Assembly (NCBI GenBank): GCA_019636175.1
Contig: JAHBYC010000004.1
Location: 1 to 64,000, forward strand
Direction of reading: 5' to 3'
DNA length: 64,000 bases
Source: Caulobacter sp.
Lineage (GTDB): Bacteria > Pseudomonadota > Alphaproteobacteria > Caulobacterales > Caulobacteraceae
In this document: positions 8,476 to 16,277 of the stretch, one piece after another
Layout of the letters: each line of letters opens with the position of its first letter
How positions within the stretch are numbered: the stretch's first letter is position 1
The notes under the pieces: generated by a model
The model's database searches: none
What the model saw: the letters and a program-made list of their open reading frames with translations, nothing else
Told to the model about the DNA's origin: nothing
Translations under genes and position numbers: made by a program

Positions 8476-10404
8476 CTAATGCTCAGGCACATCAACGGCA
8501 GAGGAGCCGTCGCCTTCGCTTCCACTGTCTGGTGCGATTGCGCTCGCAGGAAACAGTCCTCCTCTGCCACCAGGGCCGCCGGAGAACACTTCGATGTGCG
8601 CTCGGGCATCCAAGCCTGCCGGTGGATCCACATTCTCCAGGATGATGAACTGTGCCTGGCCTTCAAGCGACGCGAGGTGGTCGAAGAAGCGGTCCTTTAC
8701 CGATGTTCTGGCCAAGGCGATCTCGTCTGCTTCCAGTTCGCCATAGCGGGGCCTCTGCAAGGGATCGCGATAGGTCAGCAGGGGCGTGTCCAGGACCAGA
8801 AAGCCTGGGTGTGGAAGGCCGCGCTCTCGGCAGAATAGCAGAAGAGCTACTTTGAATGCTGCGTGAGTGACGGCGCGAACGCCTTTGCCGTTCGCGATAC
8901 GGGCCTTCCCGTCGATCTTCAGGTCGTATGTCTCGTCGTCGAACGAGACGTGGCGTTCGCCAGGAAACCCCCAGAGGGTGAGGACGCGACTGACAGTTTG
9001 GGCAAAGTCATGAGACACACCGCCCGGGATGGCGAAGGTGGGCCGATCTGCCTTGGGGGTGGCCTTCGAACGATCGAACTCGTCGCGCTTCCGAATGAGA
9101 TCGTCGCGATGTTCCAGTAGGGCCAAGCCTCGCTTGGCCTCGTCCCTGGCCGAGATGATATCAGCAAGAGCGGTTTGCGACTGGATCGCTTGTGGCGCGA
9201 GGGCTCTGATATCCGCTTCGAGCTTCTGGAGGCGCTCCTCTAGTAGCGGCAGTTCCGCCGCGAGTTGGTCTCGTTCGCTGTTCAGGTCCGCCAGCGTCGT
9301 TCCGAGGTCGTCGCTCTGCCGACGTATGCTTGCGATCTCAGCCAAAGCGGCCTCGCGGACCTTTGCGATGTCTTCGTGGTCATGGGCATGCGCCTGGGCT
9401 TCCGGTAGTGCGCCGCAAAGGGGACAGAGGCGGCCCGCTTCGAGGGAGAGTAGAAAGCCAGCTTCTTCCAGGGCATCGAGCCGCTGGATGTCCGACGCGT
9501 ACACGTCCTGAAGCTGCTCGAACCGGTCGATGTGGACGTTGATCTCGTCGAGGCGAGAACCGGTGTCGGGAATGACCCGCGAAAGCTGCTGCTTCTCGAT
9601 CATGAGCGCCCGCATCGACGTCTGCAGCTGACCAAACGCAGCGTTCGCGCCATCGAGCGCCGCTTCTAGACGTTTCACTTGGTCCGCAAGACCATCCGCG
9701 TCGGGGAAATCGTTCGCGAGGGTCGCCTCTATCTCACCGATCATGTCGTTGACGACTTCGAGACGAACCTGCTTCGCGGCGTTGAACTTCTTCGGATCGT
9801 CCACGGGGACGACAGCGGCATCATCGACCCCGGTGAGCGACAGCCGGAAAACGCTGCGTTCGGTGGTCCGGTCGTCTCTCTGGCCGCCCTCGACAGGCGA
9901 GCGCTCGATCTGAATGCTCGTTTCGTCCACCAAGAACGTCAGGTCGAGATCGCGGAAGCTCAGCGGCCGCTTCTGACCAAACGCGTTGGTGGCGATCTGC
10001 TTGCCCCTTAGGTCGAGTTCCCCCAGCAACAAGGCGGACAGGTTTTCCTCTCTCACCGGATCGTGCTTCGGCTGGAGCGCGCGGGCATTTTCGCCCTCAA
10101 CCGGCTCAGTAACGTGGCCTTTATGGAGCAGAAAGCCACCGCCGCGCAGCGCGCGAGAAAGGGTGACATCGCCTTGCTTCGGCAGTGTCAGAGCAAGCCA
10201 AGCGGTGTCGTAGCCCTGGCTCTCATTGATATCCGGCAGCGCGCGGGAAGCGCCGAACATGAAGTCGAGCGCCTTCAGGGTGAAGGACTTGCCGGTGTTG
10301 GATGCGCCCCAAATCAGATTGAGCTTGTCTTCGAAGTCGACCCTCGCGGTCTCCTTCCCCGGACCCGTGAACGCGAGGTGCCGTAGAATGATGCCGCGGG
10401 TCAT
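8476..10404 (-). CDS. ABC-3C system ATPase: SMC/Rad50-like with zinc hook
   Basis: A 642-aa SMC/RecN-like ABC ATPase. Walker A is GASNTGKS (33-40) in an N-terminal lobe starting with an FTGPGKETARVDF strand. Residues about 210-445 are charged coiled coil, interrupted centrally by CPLCG (Cys327-Cys330), the Rad50-type zinc hook. The C-terminal lobe has GKGVRAVTHAAFKVALLL in the signature position and Walker B FLVLDTP (about 535-541). Its start overlaps the stop of the middle component by 4 nt (ATGA), so the two are translationally coupled. In ABC-3C systems, as classified by comparative genomics, such an ATPase senses invading nucleic acid or its processing and licenses an effector. The gene is less GC-rich than its flanks: the 60 bases from 9061 are 57% GC. 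The final 40 residues are low complexity. Confidence 0.85.
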   Translation of the reverse strand: MTRGIILRHLAFTGPGKETARVDFEDKLNLIWGASNTGKSFTLKALDFMFGASRALPDINESQGYDTAWLALTLPKQGDVTLSRALRGGGFLLHKGHVTEPVEGENARALQPKHDPVREENLSALLLGELDLRGKQIATNAFGQKRPLSFRDLDLTFLVDETSIQIERSPVEGGQRDDRTTERSVFRLSLTGVDDAAVVPVDDPKKFNAAKQVRLEVVNDMIGEIEATLANDFPDADGLADQVKRLEAALDGANAAFGQLQTSMRALMIEKQQLSRVIPDTGSRLDEINVHIDRFEQLQDVYASDIQRLDALEEAGFLLSLEAGRLCPLCGALPEAQAHAHDHEDIAKVREAALAEIASIRRQSDDLGTTLADLNSERDQLAAELPLLEERLQKLEADIRALAPQAIQSQTALADIISARDEAKRGLALLEHRDDLIRKRDEFDRSKATPKADRPTFAIPGGVSHDFAQTVSRVLTLWGFPGERHVSFDDETYDLKIDGKARIANGKGVRAVTHAAFKVALLLFCRERGLPHPGFLVLDTPLLTYRDPLQRPRYGELEADEIALARTSVKDRFFDHLASLEGQAQFIILENVDPPAGLDARAHIEVFSGGPGGRGGLFPASAIAPDSGSEGDGSSAVDVPEH

Positions 10405-10910
10405 TGGAAGATCCCCCAGTTCGCATCATCGATGCCCTGGAACTCGATGCGCCATTTCCCAATGCGGGCGGCGATAAGTTCCTCCAAGTCCAGCCTGGAC
10501 CGTGAGCACACATGCTCCGCGAGCCACTCAGCTCGCTGACGCAAAGCTCTAGAATAGGCCGAGCGCATTAGCTCGACGACCCCCACGGCTTCCTCACTCG
10601 CACGAAACAGTAGCCCCGCATCCTCATCAGGCACGAGGTCCACGAGGTGAAGGCGGCGCATCACGAGCAGGCTTTCTTCGATGAGGCGCCGCCGCACCAG
10701 CAACTCGCCGCTTCGCTGGGGAACATCAGGATGAAGGCTCTCTGGCCCGCCAATGTCCGCCGTATGGACGACCAGATGATCGAACCATGCAATCTCGGCG
10801 ATGCTGAAAGCCCGTGGAAATGTGGCGTTCAAGACGACCACCGCTCTCACGCCCGTCTCCAGCGGGCTATTGAACAGCTGAGGTGCGGTGCTGGCTACGG
10901 TCGGCGCCAT
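10401..10910 (-). CDS. ABC-3C system middle component
   Basis: A 169-aa protein lying between and overlapping both partners. It has the pattern I associate with ABC-3C middle components: FNSPLETGVRAVVVLNATFP near residues 13-32, a FDHLVVHTADIGGPESLHP segment, then ELLVRRRLIEESLLVMRRLHLVDLV and a helical C-terminus with ALRQRAEWLAEHV. These proteins are predicted to be winged-helix-containing adaptors that link ATPase and effector. It overlaps the effector gene by 16 nt at its start and the ATPase gene by 4 nt at its end. Start ATG 10910. The assignment rests on motif memory and gene order; the subtype number is not determined. Confidence 0.75.
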   Translation of the reverse strand: MAPTVASTAPQLFNSPLETGVRAVVVLNATFPRAFSIAEIAWFDHLVVHTADIGGPESLHPDVPQRSGELLVRRRLIEESLLVMRRLHLVDLVPDEDAGLLFRASEEAVGVVELMRSAYSRALRQRAEWLAEHVCSRSRLDLEELIAARIGKWRIEFQGIDDANWGIFQ

Positions 10911-11971
10911 CGCAGCCTCGGCGTCGTCTCGTTCGCGAAATGGTGACAGATGCCCTGCTTCGCCTTCACACGGGAATGCGGAGCTAGGATGCCGCTAGGC
11001 TGCACAGCCGCAGCTTGGGCCATGACCGCGTCAGAGCGGGCCAATGCGTCCTTGTGGTCCCCGTCACACGTGTCAGCGACTCCATGAAAGATGTCGCTTT
11101 CGAAAGCCTCGATGACCGCGGCATCCGTGTTGTCTCGGTAGAAGCGCTTGAATGCGTCGGCATCGTAGAAGCGCTCGCGCTGGCGGGCTAGGTGCGACCC
11201 GAACGTCGGATGGTTCGCTGCCTCGTTATGGTCAGCAATGACGGCCCCACCTCGCTCCGAATAGGCATCCACTAGCTGAGCAAGATACGGCAGCTCTTCA
11301 GCCTTAACAGCGCCGGGGTTCTCACCTGCTGGTGCTGGGCCAGGATCGGCACCGAACCACTTGTAAAGGACCGGCTTGGCTGCGTTGTCGTCGAGAATGT
11401 CGTCGATGCTGATCTTCGCGATCCGCGAGAAGTCATAGCCTTCGATCGTCTTCAGAACCTGTCCCGTGAGAGCGATTTTCTGGCCATCGACGATGGTCGT
11501 TTCACAGTGCTCCGTCCACCCTGCGACGAGCGCCGCCTTGAATGCCGTGGGTCGGTAGAACACTTTGGCCAAGTTCCGATTGATGCCTCTCGGCGCGACG
11601 AAATTGAATACGCGCGGGGCCGTGAACTCGCCTTGGCTCGCGTAGTACAGAACCTTGCCGATTTCGTGGAAGACGCCAGCGGTCGGAAGCGTCGTCGCAT
11701 ACTGCTTGCATTGGAAGTTGTCCCACTCGCCCTCGTGAAGGGAGGCGGTCACGAACCCCACGACATCGCGGCCGCGATCACCCGGGCCACTGAACCGTTC
11801 GACCTTGTAGTAGTCCACCTTCTTCTGGAGCGCCCACTCACGGACGAATTTCTCAAGCTGAGTGGCGTCAAGCGCAAGAAGTTGCCTGTCGTAGTTGGCC
11901 ACTCGTGAATCTCGAAGGACAGCGCTGCAATCATCGCGCTGAGGGAAGCTATCCGCAGCCGACACCGGCAT
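10895..11971 (-). CDS. ABC-3C effector with N-terminal restriction-endonuclease-like domain
   Basis: A 358-aa protein, first gene of the three-gene unit. Residues about 36-95 read as a PD-(D/E)xK nuclease core: LEKFVREWALQKK (Glu40), FSGPGDRGRDVVG (Asp69) and NFQCKQY (Gln87-x-Lys89), close to the Mrr/REase pattern. The rest, about residues 100-350, is a C-terminal domain of the kind that in ABC-3C systems docks onto the middle component. I therefore read it as a DNA-targeting effector. Start is uncertain: ATG 11971 is used, but no Shine-Dalgarno is visible, and an internal GTG giving VANYDRQLLALDATQLEKFV would keep the nuclease core. The gene is less GC-rich than its chromosomal neighbours. 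Confidence 0.75.
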   Translation of the reverse strand: MPVSAADSFPQRDDCSAVLRDSRVANYDRQLLALDATQLEKFVREWALQKKVDYYKVERFSGPGDRGRDVVGFVTASLHEGEWDNFQCKQYATTLPTAGVFHEIGKVLYYASQGEFTAPRVFNFVAPRGINRNLAKVFYRPTAFKAALVAGWTEHCETTIVDGQKIALTGQVLKTIEGYDFSRIAKISIDDILDDNAAKPVLYKWFGADPGPAPAGENPGAVKAEELPYLAQLVDAYSERGGAVIADHNEAANHPTFGSHLARQRERFYDADAFKRFYRDNTDAAVIEAFESDIFHGVADTCDGDHKDALARSDAVMAQAAAVQPSGILAPHSRVKAKQGICHHFANETTPRLRWRRP

Positions 11972-12591
11972 CAATGCTGCGGACGCGCTTCAGTCGACGG
12001 CGATGTGACCCGCTACCCTGAGGCGATTCTAGCTTCCCGTCTCGATCGGGTCGTGGAGTTCCGCTCTTGAGCGGACCCTCGCAACGTCGCCTCTGAGTCA
12101 GATTCAGCCATTGCGGAGCATAACATCCAGGGTCCGCTCACCACCCTTGAGCGCTCTTCCGACGGCCGCTGCCGAACCCCCGCGCCTTGGCAGCCTTCTT
12201 GGCCGGCTCTTCGAAACGGGTTTCGTCTTCGTAGCACTCTGGCGTGCGGTCCAAGTTTGCGAACGGGTGGCTTGGTCTACCCGCTGAGCCTGGCAATCCA
12301 TCCCCATCGGACGGTGCTCAGGCGGATGGGCCCCGGCATTCGCCGGGGTGAGCGGAAGAAGGGGCGGGCCTGAACCGTCGCCCGCCTACTCCCGCTAACT
12401 CCGAAGCGAACAGTTGCGTCGCGCCCGCCACAGAATCGCTGTCAGGCGCGTCGGCCTGGTCCGTTCGATGCCGGAGGGACAGGGCCTCAAATCCACCCGG
12501 GCAAAATCCCGCCGGCGGTTCAACGGGCGCGCGGGGCGGGTTAGGGTCTGGGCTGAGGCGGGAAGCCGGTCCGCTGCGGCAGGGGATGACC
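11972..12591. other. Intergenic stretch upstream of the ABC-3C unit, with a possible gene remnant
   Basis: No complete gene is supported in these 620 bases. On the minus strand 12138-12296 a frame starting with TTG reads LPGSAGRPSHPFANLDRT and continues through PECYEDETRFEEPAKK to a stop, about 52 codons. Its composition looks more protein-like than the alternative frames, but it has no Shine-Dalgarno and no family I recognise. It may be the tail of a gene cut when the defence unit inserted. A family-A palindromic repeat sits at 12328-12355. No tRNA or obvious attachment duplication was found. Confidence 0.4.
12328..12355. repeat. GC-rich palindromic repeat (family A)
   Basis: A single copy with the core GGGCCCCGGCATTCGCCGGG, matching the repeats at 4722-4917 and elsewhere. 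It is in the intergenic gap before the FG-GAP protein gene. Confidence 0.75.
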
Positions 12592-13707
12592 ATGTTGAGA
12601 ACCACGATCGCGCTGGCTCTGGCCATTGGCCTGGCGGGACCGGTCGCCGCGCAGGAGGCGGCGGCGTTTGCGGTCCACCCCTACAACTATTTCGGCGACG
12701 CGACCGGTCTGACGGCCTCGGTCAGCCTGGGGGATCTGGATGGGGACGGGGACCTGGACGGGTTCGCCGCCAACGGTCGCCACTGGATCCAGCAGGACGA
12801 GGTGTTTCTCAACAACGGCATGGGGCTGTTCCGCTCGGCGCGCGACGTCGGGCCCGACCGCTCGACCGCCTATCAGGCGGCGCTGGCCGATCTGGACGGC
12901 GACGGCGACCTGGATGCGGCCATCGCCCGCGACCTGTTGCCGGTGCTGCTGCTGTTCAATGACGGGACCGGCCATTTTCCGGTGGCGCGCGAGATCGGGC
13001 CGGCGGCCCAGGCGCGGGGCATCGTGGCCGCCGATTTCGACAATGACGGCGACATCGACCTGGTGCTGGCCCAGAGGGGCCGGGCCAACCTGGAGTTCAT
13101 CAACGACGGGGCGGGCGGGTTCGACCAGGTCATCGAACTGTCCGGCAGCGAACAGACCATCCAGGCGGTGGCGGCCGATCTCGACGGCGATGGTCGCCTT
13201 GACCTGGTCTTCTCCAATCGCGGCGGCGAGGGGGTGATGATCTATCGCGGCGCGGCGGCCGGGTTCGGAGCGCCGCAGCGGCTGGGCGCTGATCTGGGGC
13301 TGGAGATCCGCGGCGTCGCGGTGGGCGACGTGACCGGCGACGGCCGGCCGGACATCGTCGCCGGGGGGATGAAGGCCCAGGGCGTGATCTTCGTGAACGA
13401 CGGCAAGGGGGGATTCGGCGCGGTGCGGCGCTTCGGCTCCCCGGCCGATGTCGCCTACGCCGTGGCCCTGGCCGATTTCGACCGGGATGGCCGGCTGGAC
13501 ATCGCGCTGGCCAATTCCGAAGCGCCCAACCGGGTCTATTTCAACCGCGTGGCCGGCTTCGAGCCGGTCGATATCCCGGCGGACCCGGTCGACACCTACA
13601 ATGTCAGTGTCGGCGACCTGGACCAGGATGGTTGGCCCGATCTGGTGTTCGCGGTGTCGGAGGGGTCGAACTATGTGGCCTTCAACCGGACAGGACGGCG
13701 GAAGTAG
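12592..13707 (+). CDS. Secreted FG-GAP/VCBS-repeat beta-propeller protein
   Basis: After a clear signal peptide (MLRTTIALALAIGLAGPVAA, cleaved near AQEAAA) the protein carries seven calcium-binding loops at a spacing of about 49 residues: DLDGDGDLD twice, DFDNDGDID, DLDGDGRLD, DVTGDGRPD, DFDRDGRLD and DLDQDGWPD. Seven such FG-GAP units form a seven-bladed propeller, as in integrin alpha chains. Function in bacteria is usually surface binding or carbohydrate contact and is not determined here. AGGGGA at 12581-12586 is five nt before ATG 12592, which I prefer over ATG 12586 two codons earlier. No other domain is present, so the propeller is the whole mature protein. It is a single gene. Confidence 0.88.
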   Translation: MLRTTIALALAIGLAGPVAAQEAAAFAVHPYNYFGDATGLTASVSLGDLDGDGDLDGFAANGRHWIQQDEVFLNNGMGLFRSARDVGPDRSTAYQAALADLDGDGDLDAAIARDLLPVLLLFNDGTGHFPVAREIGPAAQARGIVAADFDNDGDIDLVLAQRGRANLEFINDGAGGFDQVIELSGSEQTIQAVAADLDGDGRLDLVFSNRGGEGVMIYRGAAAGFGAPQRLGADLGLEIRGVAVGDVTGDGRPDIVAGGMKAQGVIFVNDGKGGFGAVRRFGSPADVAYAVALADFDRDGRLDIALANSEAPNRVYFNRVAGFEPVDIPADPVDTYNVSVGDLDQDGWPDLVFAVSEGSNYVAFNRTGRRK

Positions 13708-13778
13708 GCAGCCCCTCCGGAGCGCTCCTTGACCATCGCGGGAACGAAACCTCAGCGCCGCGACGATCCCGCTGGACC

Positions 13779-13791
13779 GTTACACTGTAAC
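13779..13791. promoter_or_regulatory. Palindromic operator candidate GTTACACTGTAAC
   Basis: GTTACA-C-TGTAAC is a perfect 13-bp palindrome only 17 nt before the GTG start at 13809. A TATAG box follows at once (13796-13800), so the site overlaps the probable promoter and the mRNA may be leaderless or nearly so. The pattern GTTA-N5-TAAC resembles Fur-family (Zur) boxes in alphaproteobacteria. Zur control is inferred from the pattern and the nearby COG0523 GTPase. Confidence 0.45.
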
Positions 13792-13808
13792 AGTCTATAG
13801 CCTCGGCC

Positions 13809-14435
13809 GTGACCTCGACCGCGCTTGTCTCTCTCGCCGCCGGCGGCTTTCTCGTGGCCTTTCTGCACGCGGCCCTGCCGACCCACTGGCTGCCCTTCGT
13901 GCTGGTCGGGCGCGGGCGCAGCTGGTCGACGGCCAAGACGCTTGGCGTCGCCGCCGGGGCCGGGGTCGGCCATGTCGCCATTACCGTGATGCTGGGCCTT
14001 GGCGTGGTGGCGGCCGGAACCCTGGTGGAGCCGCGCTTTGGCGAGGCCTTCCACTGGCTGGTCGGGCTGTTGATGATCGCGCTGGGCGGCTTCTATCTGT
14101 TGCGCCACGCCCGACATGGCCATGCGGTCGACGCCCCGAGGCGCTACGCCTCCGACCGGGCGGCGATGGCGGGCCTGTTCCTGCTGCTGGCCCTGTCGCC
14201 CTGCGAGGTCTTCCTGCCGGTCTATCTGCAGGGAATCCGGCACGGCTGGACCGGCTTCATGGTGCTGAGCGGGGTGCTGGCGGCGGCCACGGGGCTGGGC
14301 ATGCTGCTGTTCACCGGCCTCAGCCTGGTCAGCGCCCGGCGGCTGAAGATCGAGGGGCTGGAGCGGTATGAGGCGGCCATCCTCGGCGGCGTGCTGATCC
14401 TGATCGGCCTGGCGGTGATTCTCTTCGACACCTGA
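13809..14435 (+). CDS. Polytopic membrane protein, possible metal transporter
   Basis: A 208-aa protein with about six hydrophobic segments. The first, AAGGFLVAFLHAALPTHWLPF, has a His-Ala...Pro-Thr-His motif typical of UreH/NicO-like cation transporters. A cytoplasmic loop HARHGHAVDAP is histidine-rich, and ALSPCEVFLPVYL in the fourth segment recalls the SPC motifs of DsbD/UreH-type proteins. I infer a role in handling a divalent metal, supported by the Zur-like palindrome before it and the zinc-type GTPase after it, but no transport data follow from sequence. Start is GTG 13809, with no Shine-Dalgarno, consistent with leaderless translation. Its 3' end has been duplicated downstream. Confidence 0.6.
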   Translation: MTSTALVSLAAGGFLVAFLHAALPTHWLPFVLVGRGRSWSTAKTLGVAAGAGVGHVAITVMLGLGVVAAGTLVEPRFGEAFHWLVGLLMIALGGFYLLRHARHGHAVDAPRRYASDRAAMAGLFLLLALSPCEVFLPVYLQGIRHGWTGFMVLSGVLAAATGLGMLLFTGLSLVSARRLKIEGLERYEAAILGGVLILIGLAVILFDT

Positions 14436-14845
14436 TCCCGCCCCGTCTTCCCAAATTCCGTCTTCCCGGCGGAGGCCGGGATCCAGTCGGGCTCGCGGCG
14501 GTCTTGGGTAAGTATTCAAGGTCCGGTGGGTGAATCTGGGCCCCGGCCTTCGCCGGGGAAGCGGGGTTGGGGTGCTGCTGTTTACCGGCCTCAGTCTGGT
14601 CAGCGCCCGGCGATGATTCTATTCGACACCTGAGGCGGGTTCCCAAATTCCGTCTTCCCGGCGGAGGCCGGGACCCAGTCGGGCTCGCGGCGGTCTCGGG
14701 TAAGTATTCAAGGTCCTGTGGGTGAATCTGGGCCCCGGCCTTCGCCGGGGAAGCGGGGTTGGGGGGCTGCTGTTCGCTGACCTCAGGACAATTTTCAAGG
14801 GTTTGGTGGATGAATCCGGGCCCCGGCCTTCGCCGGGGAAGCGGG
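14304..14845. repeat. Three decaying tandem copies of a gene 3' end plus family-A repeats
   Basis: Unit 1 (about 14304-14574) comprises the last 130 bp of the membrane-protein gene, its stop and two palindromic repeats. Unit 2 (about 14575-14766) repeats it, but the gene part has an internal deletion of about 77 bp: CTGCTGTTTACCGGCCTCAG runs into the copied end GACACCTGA at 14625-14633. Unit 3 (about 14767-14845) is shorter still, keeping CTGCTGTTC and the last palindrome. The copied gene fragments are non-functional. Spacer text TAAGTATTCAAGGTCC is shared by units 1 and 2. This covers most of the 462-bp gap before the GTPase gene. Confidence 0.85.
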
Positions 14846-14897
14846 ATGTGGACTGGACCCCGTTCCGTTTTGCCTCCGGGGCTCCTAGATAGGCGAC

Positions 14898-15971
14898 ATG
14901 ACCACGAAAATTCCCGTCACCGTCCTGACCGGCTACCTCGGCGCCGGCAAGACCACCCTCCTCAACCGCATCCTCACCGAGGACCACGGCAAGCGCTACG
15001 CCGTGATCGTCAACGAGTTCGGCGAGGTCGGCATCGACAACGACCTGGTGGTCGGGGCCGACGAGGAAGTGTTCGAGATGAACAACGGCTGCGTCTGCTG
15101 CACGGTGCGCGGCGACCTGATCCGGGTGTTGTCCGGCCTGATGAAGCGCAAGGGCGGCTTCGACGCCATCGTGGTGGAGACCACGGGCCTGGCCGATCCC
15201 GGCCCGGTGGCCCAGACCTTCTTCGTCGATGACGATGTGCGGGCCAAGACCCAGCTGGATTCGGTGACCACGGTGGTCGACGCCAAACACCTGCCGCTGC
15301 GGCTGGCGGACTCCAGGGAGGCGGTCGAACAGGTCGCCTTCGCCGACCAGATCGTGCTGAACAAGACCGATCTGGTGGATGAGGCCGAGCTTCGCGGCGT
15401 CGAGGCGGCGATCCGGCGGATCAACCCGCTGGCGCCCATCCATCGCACGACCCGCAGCCAGGTGCCGCTGGAGGCCATCCTGGGCCGGGGCAGCTTCGAC
15501 CTGGAGCGGATCACCGCCGCCGAGCCGGAATTCCTCAATCCGCCCCACGGCGAGGAAGGCCATGTGCATGACGAGCACTGCGACCACGATCATGACCACG
15601 GGCATGACCATGGGCATCACCACGATCATGGTCACGACCACCACGACCATGCCGCCCACGACCACGCCGCGGCCGCCGGCATCAAGGGCATTTCCCTGAC
15701 CTCGGAAAAGCCGCTGGACGGCATCCGGGTGACCAACTGGCTCAACACCCTGCTGCAGGAAAAGGGCGTCGATATCCTGCGGGCCAAGGGCATTCTCGAT
15801 ATCAAGGGCGAGAACCGGCGGCTGGTGTTCCAGGCCGTCCACATGATCCTGGAAGGCGACTACCAGCGCGACTGGAAGGATGGCGAGGCCCGCTACAGCC
15901 GCATGGTCTTCATCGGCCGCGACCTCGACGAGGCGGCCATCCGCAGCGGCTTCGAGGCCTGCGCGGCCTAG
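14898..15971 (+). CDS. COG0523 (CobW/ZigA-type) metallochaperone GTPase
   Basis: A 357-aa G3E-family GTPase. The P-loop is GYLGAGKTT (12-20), the metal-binding signature is CVCC (65-68), switch II is [10 protein letters not shown], and base recognition is NKTD (155-158). A histidine/aspartate-rich stretch at about 217-256 is a metal-buffering loop. The C-terminal CobW domain carries [14 protein letters not shown]. Such proteins deliver zinc or cobalt to client enzymes; members with a long His-rich loop are commonly zinc-linked. Zinc is inferred and no substrate is proven. Start ATG 14898. The gene ends inside a 51-bp nested palindrome that includes its stop codon. The neighbouring membrane protein may be functionally linked, although a 462-bp repeat block separates them. 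Confidence 0.92.
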   Translation: MTTKIPVTVLTGYLGAGKTTLLNRILTEDHGKRYAVIVNEFGEVGIDNDLVVGADEEVFEMNNGCVCCTVRGDLIRVLSGLMKRKGGFDAIVVETTGLADPGPVAQTFFVDDDVRAKTQLDSVTTVVDAKHLPLRLADSREAVEQVAFADQIVLNKTDLVDEAELRGVEAAIRRINPLAPIHRTTRSQVPLEAILGRGSFDLERITAAEPEFLNPPHGEEGHVHDEHCDHDHDHGHDHGHHHDHGHDHHDHAAHDHAAAAGIKGISLTSEKPLDGIRVTNWLNTLLQEKGVDILRAKGILDIKGENRRLVFQAVHMILEGDYQRDWKDGEARYSRMVFIGRDLDEAAIRSGFEACAA

Positions 15972-16019
15972 AGCCTGTTCCCATTTGGCGGAACCGCCAA
16001 ATGGGTAAAACAGGCTCTA
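15969..16019. repeat. Nested 51-bp palindrome overlapping the GTPase stop codon
   Basis: Outer arms TAGAGCCTGTT (15969-15979) and AACAGGCTCTA (16009-16019) are perfectly complementary. Inside them CCCATTTGGCGG (15980-15991) pairs with CCGCCAAATGGG (15994-16005) around a 2-nt loop. Only TAA (16006-16008) is unpaired. The stop codon TAG is the first three bases of the element. It could form a strong RNA hairpin and stop transcription or protect the 3' end, but no U-run follows. It does not match the other repeat families. Confidence 0.7.
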
Positions 16020-16081
16020 AACGATCGTGCTCTAGGGGGGGCTTGCCGCCACGGGGCAGGGCGATCGCATCGAAATGAACA

Positions 16082-16214
16082 CCGTCATCCCGGAAAGCGC
16101 GCAGCGCTTGTCCGGGACCCAGGAGGGCAGTGCGCCGGTCGCAATGCTGCGTTCGATTGCCGGATCCGTCACCCCCTGGGTCCCGGCTCGCCCTGCGGGC
16201 GTCCGGGATGACGG
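16082..16214. repeat. Paired inverted repeat (family B)
   Basis: CCGTCATCCCGGA at 16082-16094 is mirrored by TCCGGGATGACGG at 16202-16214. Inside, CCGGGACCCAGG (16112-16123) is mirrored by CCTGGGTCCCGG (16175-16186). The whole 133-bp unit could fold into a cruciform. A related copy is at 52304-52340 and a variant at 61241-61371. It lies in the 306-bp gap between the GTPase and exbD genes, which holds no gene. Confidence 0.75.
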
Positions 16215-16222
16215 AAGGGCAT

Positions 16223-16254
16223 GAAAAAAGGGCCGGTGTTTCCACCGGCCCTTT
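16223..16254 (-). terminator. Rho-independent terminator of exbD
   Basis: A perfect 12-bp stem, AAAGGGCCGGTG (16227-16238) with CACCGGCCCTTT (16243-16254), has a 4-nt loop. Read on the minus strand it continues into TTTTTTC. It is placed 24 bp after the exbD stop. Confidence 0.88.
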
Positions 16255-16277
16255 CCAGATCGCTCAGGCGGTGAGGC

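Noticed and set aside
7971..8479. Overlapping short frames on both strands between nhaA and the ABC-3C unit
   Set aside because: Pro/Arg-rich compositions in several frames at once, typical of GC bias; no motif.
12013..12307. Two minus-strand frames (74 and 67 codons) upstream of the ABC-3C effector
   Set aside because: Arg/Ser-rich and overlapping each other in different frames; neither has a motif. The third frame, 12138-12296, looked slightly better and is noted as a possible remnant.
14619..15842. Minus-strand frame opposite the COG0523 GTPase
   Set aside because: No motif and extends into repeats; the GTPase frame has P-loop, CVCC and NKTD.
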